NCBI GenBank assembly: GCA_028293055.1
Contig: JAQGLD010000493.1
Coordinates: 1 to 16,871 of the forward strand
Source of the DNA: Alphaproteobacteria bacterium
GTDB taxonomy: Bacteria > Pseudomonadota > Alphaproteobacteria > Sphingomonadales > Sphingomonadaceae
Length of the DNA: 16,871 nucleotides
Reading direction: 5' to 3'
Shown: positions 14,315-16,871 of the stretch, piece by piece
Position numbering within the stretch: position 1 is the first letter of the stretch
Layout of the letters: the number at the start of each line of letters is the position of its first letter
Notes under the pieces: model-generated
Seen by the model: the letters and a program-made list of their open reading frames with translations, nothing else
Told to the model about the DNA's origin: nothing
Databases searched by the model: none
Translations under genes and position numbers: made by a program

Positions 14315-15352
14315 CTATTTTCGATCGTTCGGTGCGGTCGCTTTCTTCCGAGCGATTGCCTCCATCTCCTCGCGCACGATTCGCTCGCGCGCCTTGAGGC
14401 TGGGATGGGAGCGGAACAACTGGGGATACCAATCATATTTGCCGAGATAACGGCGCCAGAAGGGAATTGCCGCTTCGAGGTCGTAGCCGGCAGCGGCCGC
14501 GAGCCTCAGGCCGAGTCGGTCGGCCTCGGCCTCGCGCTGCCAATATTCGCCGGCCTTGATCCCGAAGGCGGCGAGCAACCCGTCGGCGTTGCGCATCGGC
14601 GGATGGCCGAGGATCTGGTGGGCCAGCTCATGGCCGAGCACGATCGCCAGCTCGTCGTCGCTTCGCACGAAATCGAGCATGGCCGTCGTCATCACCACTT
14701 CGTGGCCGGTCGAGAAGGCGTTGACCTGATTCGAATAAGCCAGGCGGACGCGTCCGAAGCAGGCCGGCAGCGAATCGAGCGTCAGCGCGCGCTCGCGCCC
14801 GCGGCGCAGCACGATGAGGTCGGCGGGACCAGCACGCAGCGAATCCTCGAGCTGGTCCTCGCTCTTGTCGGTCAGCGGCCGCCAGGATTTCGAATCGATT
14901 CCGTCCGGCGGCCGGACAAAGGCCTTGCCGTCGACCGAAAGCAGCACATCGCCAGCTTCGAGGCCCACTTTGGCGGCGGGCGAATCCCCAACTATGGCAA
15001 GCACTCCCGGGCCGCGGTCGAGCCCGTAGCGCGAAATCATTCCGGGTCGGTCGGCAGGGGCATATTCGGGGAGGTGGTGGAAGACGATGCCGGTCAGCGG
15101 CTCTAGGCGACGACAAAGCGGAGTGCCGTAGCCGGCTAGGCGGAACACGACGCTTGCGACCCTGAGATCGGCAGCGCGCAAGCTGCTTCCGGCGTAGGCG
15201 GGGGCCGAGGGGGGAGTGGCCGGGTGTTCGGAGGCCGGAGAGACCGGTGCCGCGGCCAGGGCATTGGACGCGGCAAGCGCGAGTATCGCCGGCAGCAGCA
15301 CCGGTGCGCGGACCGCGAACGCAGAAAAGGGCCGGATGAAGATCAACTCCAC
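14315..15352 (-). CDS. Secreted M48-family metalloprotease with PDZ domain
   Basis: Encodes about 345 residues. The N-terminus is a signal peptide (FAVRAPVLLPAILALAASNALA, with AAA as a likely cut site), so the protein acts in the periplasm or on the membrane. A PDZ-like segment follows (about 110-190, with VLAIVGDSPAAKVGLEAGDVLLSVDG). The C-terminal M48 domain carries the zinc motif HELAH (241-245) and the third-ligand region REAEADRLG (273-281). PDZ-bearing M48 peptidases of this type are often linked to envelope protein quality control, but the substrate is unknown. The start is uncertain: TTG 15361, GTG 15352 and TTG 15346 are all possible, and the hairpin at 15329-15359 covers this region. 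The mature part is not affected. It lies downstream of a tiny membrane-protein gene, same strand, with 47 bases between them. Confidence 0.9.
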   Translation of the reverse strand: MELIFIRPFSAFAVRAPVLLPAILALAASNALAAAPVSPASEHPATPPSAPAYAGSSLRAADLRVASVVFRLAGYGTPLCRRLEPLTGIVFHHLPEYAPADRPGMISRYGLDRGPGVLAIVGDSPAAKVGLEAGDVLLSVDGKAFVRPPDGIDSKSWRPLTDKSEDQLEDSLRAGPADLIVLRRGRERALTLDSLPACFGRVRLAYSNQVNAFSTGHEVVMTTAMLDFVRSDDELAIVLGHELAHQILGHPPMRNADGLLAAFGIKAGEYWQREAEADRLGLRLAAAAGYDLEAAIPFWRRYLGKYDWYPQLFRSHPSLKARERIVREEMEAIARKKATAPNDRK

Positions 15353-15359
15353 CCGGCCC
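15329..15359 (-). promoter_or_regulatory. Hairpin over the M48 gene start, terminator-like
   Basis: On the minus strand gggccgg (15359-15353) and ccggccc (15335-15329) form a 7-bp stem with a 17-base loop, followed by 'ttttct'. It sits 41 bases after the small-protein stop and over the M48 start codons. It could be a weak terminator of the upstream gene or a fold that hides the ribosome site of the peptidase gene. The large loop makes it a doubtful intrinsic terminator. Confidence 0.4.
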
Positions 15360-15399
15360 AATATTCTGACGTGAAAGACCCTTTCAGCCGTGCCGAAGC

Positions 15400-15645
15400 T
15401 TACGGGCTGGTCGGGGTCTTGCTGCCATTGTGCGTCGCGGCAAGAATGCCGAGAATGATCGCGATGAGCGCGATCAGGGGGATGATGAATCCGCCACGCA
15501 GTTCACTTCCGTTAACATTCTCGCTGGCCGGCGCCACCTCTGTGGTGGCAGCGCGTGCCGGCGCCGTCCCAGCGGCAGACGCAACGGCCGAGGTTGCCAT
15601 AAGCGCAACCGATGCAGCCGCAGCAATAAATCCCTTGAAAACCAC
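15400..15645 (-). CDS. Small secreted/membrane protein of unknown function
   Basis: Encodes 81 residues from the GTG at 15645, preceded by GGGAGAA at 8 bases; the longer frame to the ATG at 15693 lacks such a site. The protein has a signal-peptide-like start (VVFKGFIAAAASVALMATSAVASAAG), a short Ala/Glu-rich stretch, then a hydrophobic segment near the C-terminus (GGFIIPLIALIAIILGILAA) with a short polar tail. The mature form would be a single-pass inner-membrane protein with its N-terminus outside. I do not recognise a named family, though small exported proteins ending in one membrane segment of this kind are common in sphingomonads. It lies upstream of the M48 peptidase gene on the same strand. 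Confidence 0.7.
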   Translation of the reverse strand: MVFKGFIAAAASVALMATSAVASAAGTAPARAATTEVAPASENVNGSELRGGFIIPLIALIAIILGILAATHNGSKTPTSP

Positions 15646-15807
15646 GTCAGCTTCTCCCTTCGTACTCGAGCCTGTGCTCTGGTTTCGGGCCATTACCTAT
15701 CCGAGGTGCGATTGGCTGTCTACCCCGAAATGGTTACCCATTGAATTCCTGACGATGCCCCGTAAGCCGGCGAGGGTTTACGAACACTGAAGTCGAACGC
15801 GGGCGAT

Positions 15808-16503
15808 TTGAAAAGGTTCAGCCCCATCTTGGAGATTGTAACTCTGTTGCACGTAGGTAACAGCCGGCCGCGAAACGATCGCGCCCATCCCGCCGACACT
15901 GCTGCGCTGCGGCGTCGATTCCCAGGCTCCTGGCCCGTCGCCCGGGCGATCGGGCTGCTCGCGGCGCTGCTGCTCGGCTTCGCCCCGATCCCGGCCTCGG
16001 CCGCGGTCGAACTCACTTTCTATTCGAAGGAGCTGGGCGCGTCCTTTCCCCATGCCTTCGTCACGATGCACGGAAGCCTCGACCGCAGCGGGCAGAGGAT
16101 CGACGTGGATTATGGCTTCACCGCCAAGGCGGTCAGCCCTGCGATCCTGTTCGGCAAGGTCACCGGCGAGGTCATCTCCGATCACGGCGCCGCCTACATT
16201 CGCGGCAGCGACAAGCATTTCAGCCTGATGCTCGACGATCCCGACTACGATCGGGTGATCGGCACCGTCGAACGCTGGCGCAAGCTGCCCCAGCCTTCCT
16301 ACGACCTCAATCACCGCAATTGCGTCCACTTCGTCGCGAGCATAGCCGAGGCGCTTGGAATGAAGGTCGACACCAGCCGGTTCATCAAGAAGCCGCGATC
16401 CTTCCTCGAGGCGCTGACCGAAGCCAATCGGCCCTGGCTCGCCTCCCGCAAAGCCCATTTCTACCGGGACGTCAGCCAGGCCGCGCCGGCGGCCCGGCCT
16501 TGA
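15808..16503 (+). CDS. Exported protein with H...NCxHF motif (permuted papain-like fold?)
   Basis: Encodes up to 231 residues. A hydrophobic signal segment (AIGLLAALLLGFAPIPASAA, about 47-66) precedes the mature domain. The mature part contains PHAFVTMHG (81-89) and, about 85 residues later, YDLNHRNCVHFVASIAEALGM (165-185). Cys172 is the only cysteine of the protein. A His-first, 'NCxHFV'-later order is the arrangement of circularly permuted papain-like enzymes (LRAT and relatives, NlpC/P60 superfamily). If so, Cys172 would be the nucleophile and His82 a catalytic partner; the reaction (amidase, acyltransferase or peptidase) is unknown. The start is unclear: no ATG, with TTG at 15808 and 15847 as candidates and a CTG at 15910. 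It lies 76 bases before the nucleotide-sugar dehydrogenase gene. Confidence 0.75.
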   Translation: MKRFSPILEIVTLLHVGNSRPRNDRAHPADTAALRRRFPGSWPVARAIGLLAALLLGFAPIPASAAVELTFYSKELGASFPHAFVTMHGSLDRSGQRIDVDYGFTAKAVSPAILFGKVTGEVISDHGAAYIRGSDKHFSLMLDDPDYDRVIGTVERWRKLPQPSYDLNHRNCVHFVASIAEALGMKVDTSRFIKKPRSFLEALTEANRPWLASRKAHFYRDVSQAAPAARP

Positions 16504-16579
16504 CTTTTGCCCCGCCGGCGAATGTGGGCGGACCCGCCGTCTTTCGAAATTTAAACCCTTTCCGGCACATGGGGAGCCA

Positions 16580-16871
16580 ATGAGCGCGCCTTTCAATCCG
16601 CAGATCGTCGTCGTCGGACTCGGCTATGTCGGGCTTCCGCTCGCCGTCGCGCTCGCCAGGACCTTCGATGTGACCGGGCTCGACATCGACGCGCGCCGCG
16701 TCGACGAGCTCCGCTCGGGCCACGACCGCACCCACGAAGTCCTTCCGGAAGCGCTTGCCGCCTCCTCGCTCAGGCTGAGCAGCCGATCGGACGAATGCGC
16801 CGGAGCGGACATCTACATCGTCACCGTCCCGACCCCGGTCGATTCGGACAACCAGCCGGACCTCGGACCGG
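16580..16871 (+). CDS. Nucleotide-sugar dehydrogenase, N-terminal part
   Basis: The first 97 codons of a gene running off the right edge. The N-terminal Rossmann motif VVVGLGYVGLPLAVALA (10-26) is typical of the UDP-glucose/GDP-mannose dehydrogenase family, followed by DVTGLDIDARRVDELRSGHD and then IYIVTVPTPVDSDNQPDL. 'TVPTPVD' and 'LRSGHDRTHEV' suggest the WbpA/TviB-like group that oxidises UDP-N-acetylhexosamines to the uronic acid for surface polysaccharides. The catalytic cysteine lies outside the window. The ATG at 16580 follows GGGGAG closely. The gene probably opens a polysaccharide locus continuing to the right. Confidence 0.9.
   Translation, partial: MSAPFNPQIVVVGLGYVGLPLAVALARTFDVTGLDIDARRVDELRSGHDRTHEVLPEALAASSLRLSSRSDECAGADIYIVTVPTPVDSDNQPDLGP

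Noticed and set aside
15541..15580. GC-rich inverted sequence (gccacc...ggtggc)
   Set aside because: It lies within the small-protein gene and reflects Ala/Thr codons; no separate function is suggested.

Overview
The window is a high-GC chromosomal stretch from an alphaproteobacterium, most likely a sphingomonad (Sphingomonadaceae or close kin). This is inferred from the gene set: a DUF1489 protein, a CC_3452-type secreted protein, a head-GIN (DUF2807) protein, a bacterial CDC48/VAT-like ATPase, and a single bifunctional Rel enzyme near rpoZ. Short GC-rich hairpin repeats of the 'tcccggc..gccggga' type are also typical of such genomes. I see no phage, transposase, integrase, CRISPR array, tRNA or rRNA. 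The layout is that of ordinary core or near-core chromosome with densely packed genes.

Left part (1-4600): the last 49 codons of a head-GIN/DUF2807 protein, too short for a routine ORF search. A DUF1489 gene follows, convergent with the Mg2+ transporter gene mgtE. A 216-bp intergenic region rich in inverted repeats separates mgtE from a divergent pair: a cyclophilin-type prolyl isomerase and, 7 bases later, a short-chain dehydrogenase starting with GTG. A GcvA-like LysR regulator lies convergent to that pair.

Middle (4600-9300): between the LysR gene and a two-domain CDC48/VAT-like AAA+ ATPase is an intergenic region with a very strong intrinsic terminator. It ends about 68 bases before the ATPase start and looks like the 3' end of an undescribed small RNA of about 100 nt. 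After the ATPase come a PmtA-like SAM methyltransferase and, convergent with it, a phospholipase D/cardiolipin synthase-like protein. Both probably act on membrane phospholipids. They are separated by a compact palindromic repeat element.

Right-middle (9300-14300): rpoZ (RNA polymerase omega) and an O6-methylguanine-DNA methyltransferase run rightwards. An HxlR-type regulator and a small four-cysteine secreted CC_3452-family protein are transcribed divergently around a perfect 12-bp inverted repeat, the best candidate regulatory site in the window. Next come the bifunctional (p)ppGpp synthetase/hydrolase and, 16 bases later, tryptophan 2,3-dioxygenase (kynA).

Right end (14300-16871): on the minus strand are a secreted PDZ-containing M48 metalloprotease and, upstream of it, a tiny signal-peptide/single-membrane-segment protein. 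On the plus strand is an exported protein with an H...NCxHF motif that resembles circularly permuted papain-like (LRAT/NlpC-P60) enzymes. The window ends in the first 97 codons of a nucleotide-sugar dehydrogenase.

I did not find a clear new multi-gene system. The most interesting items are the small RNA candidate (4655-4764), the HxlR/CC_3452 operator pair, the NCVHF protein, and the paired inverted repeats upstream of the cyclophilin gene.
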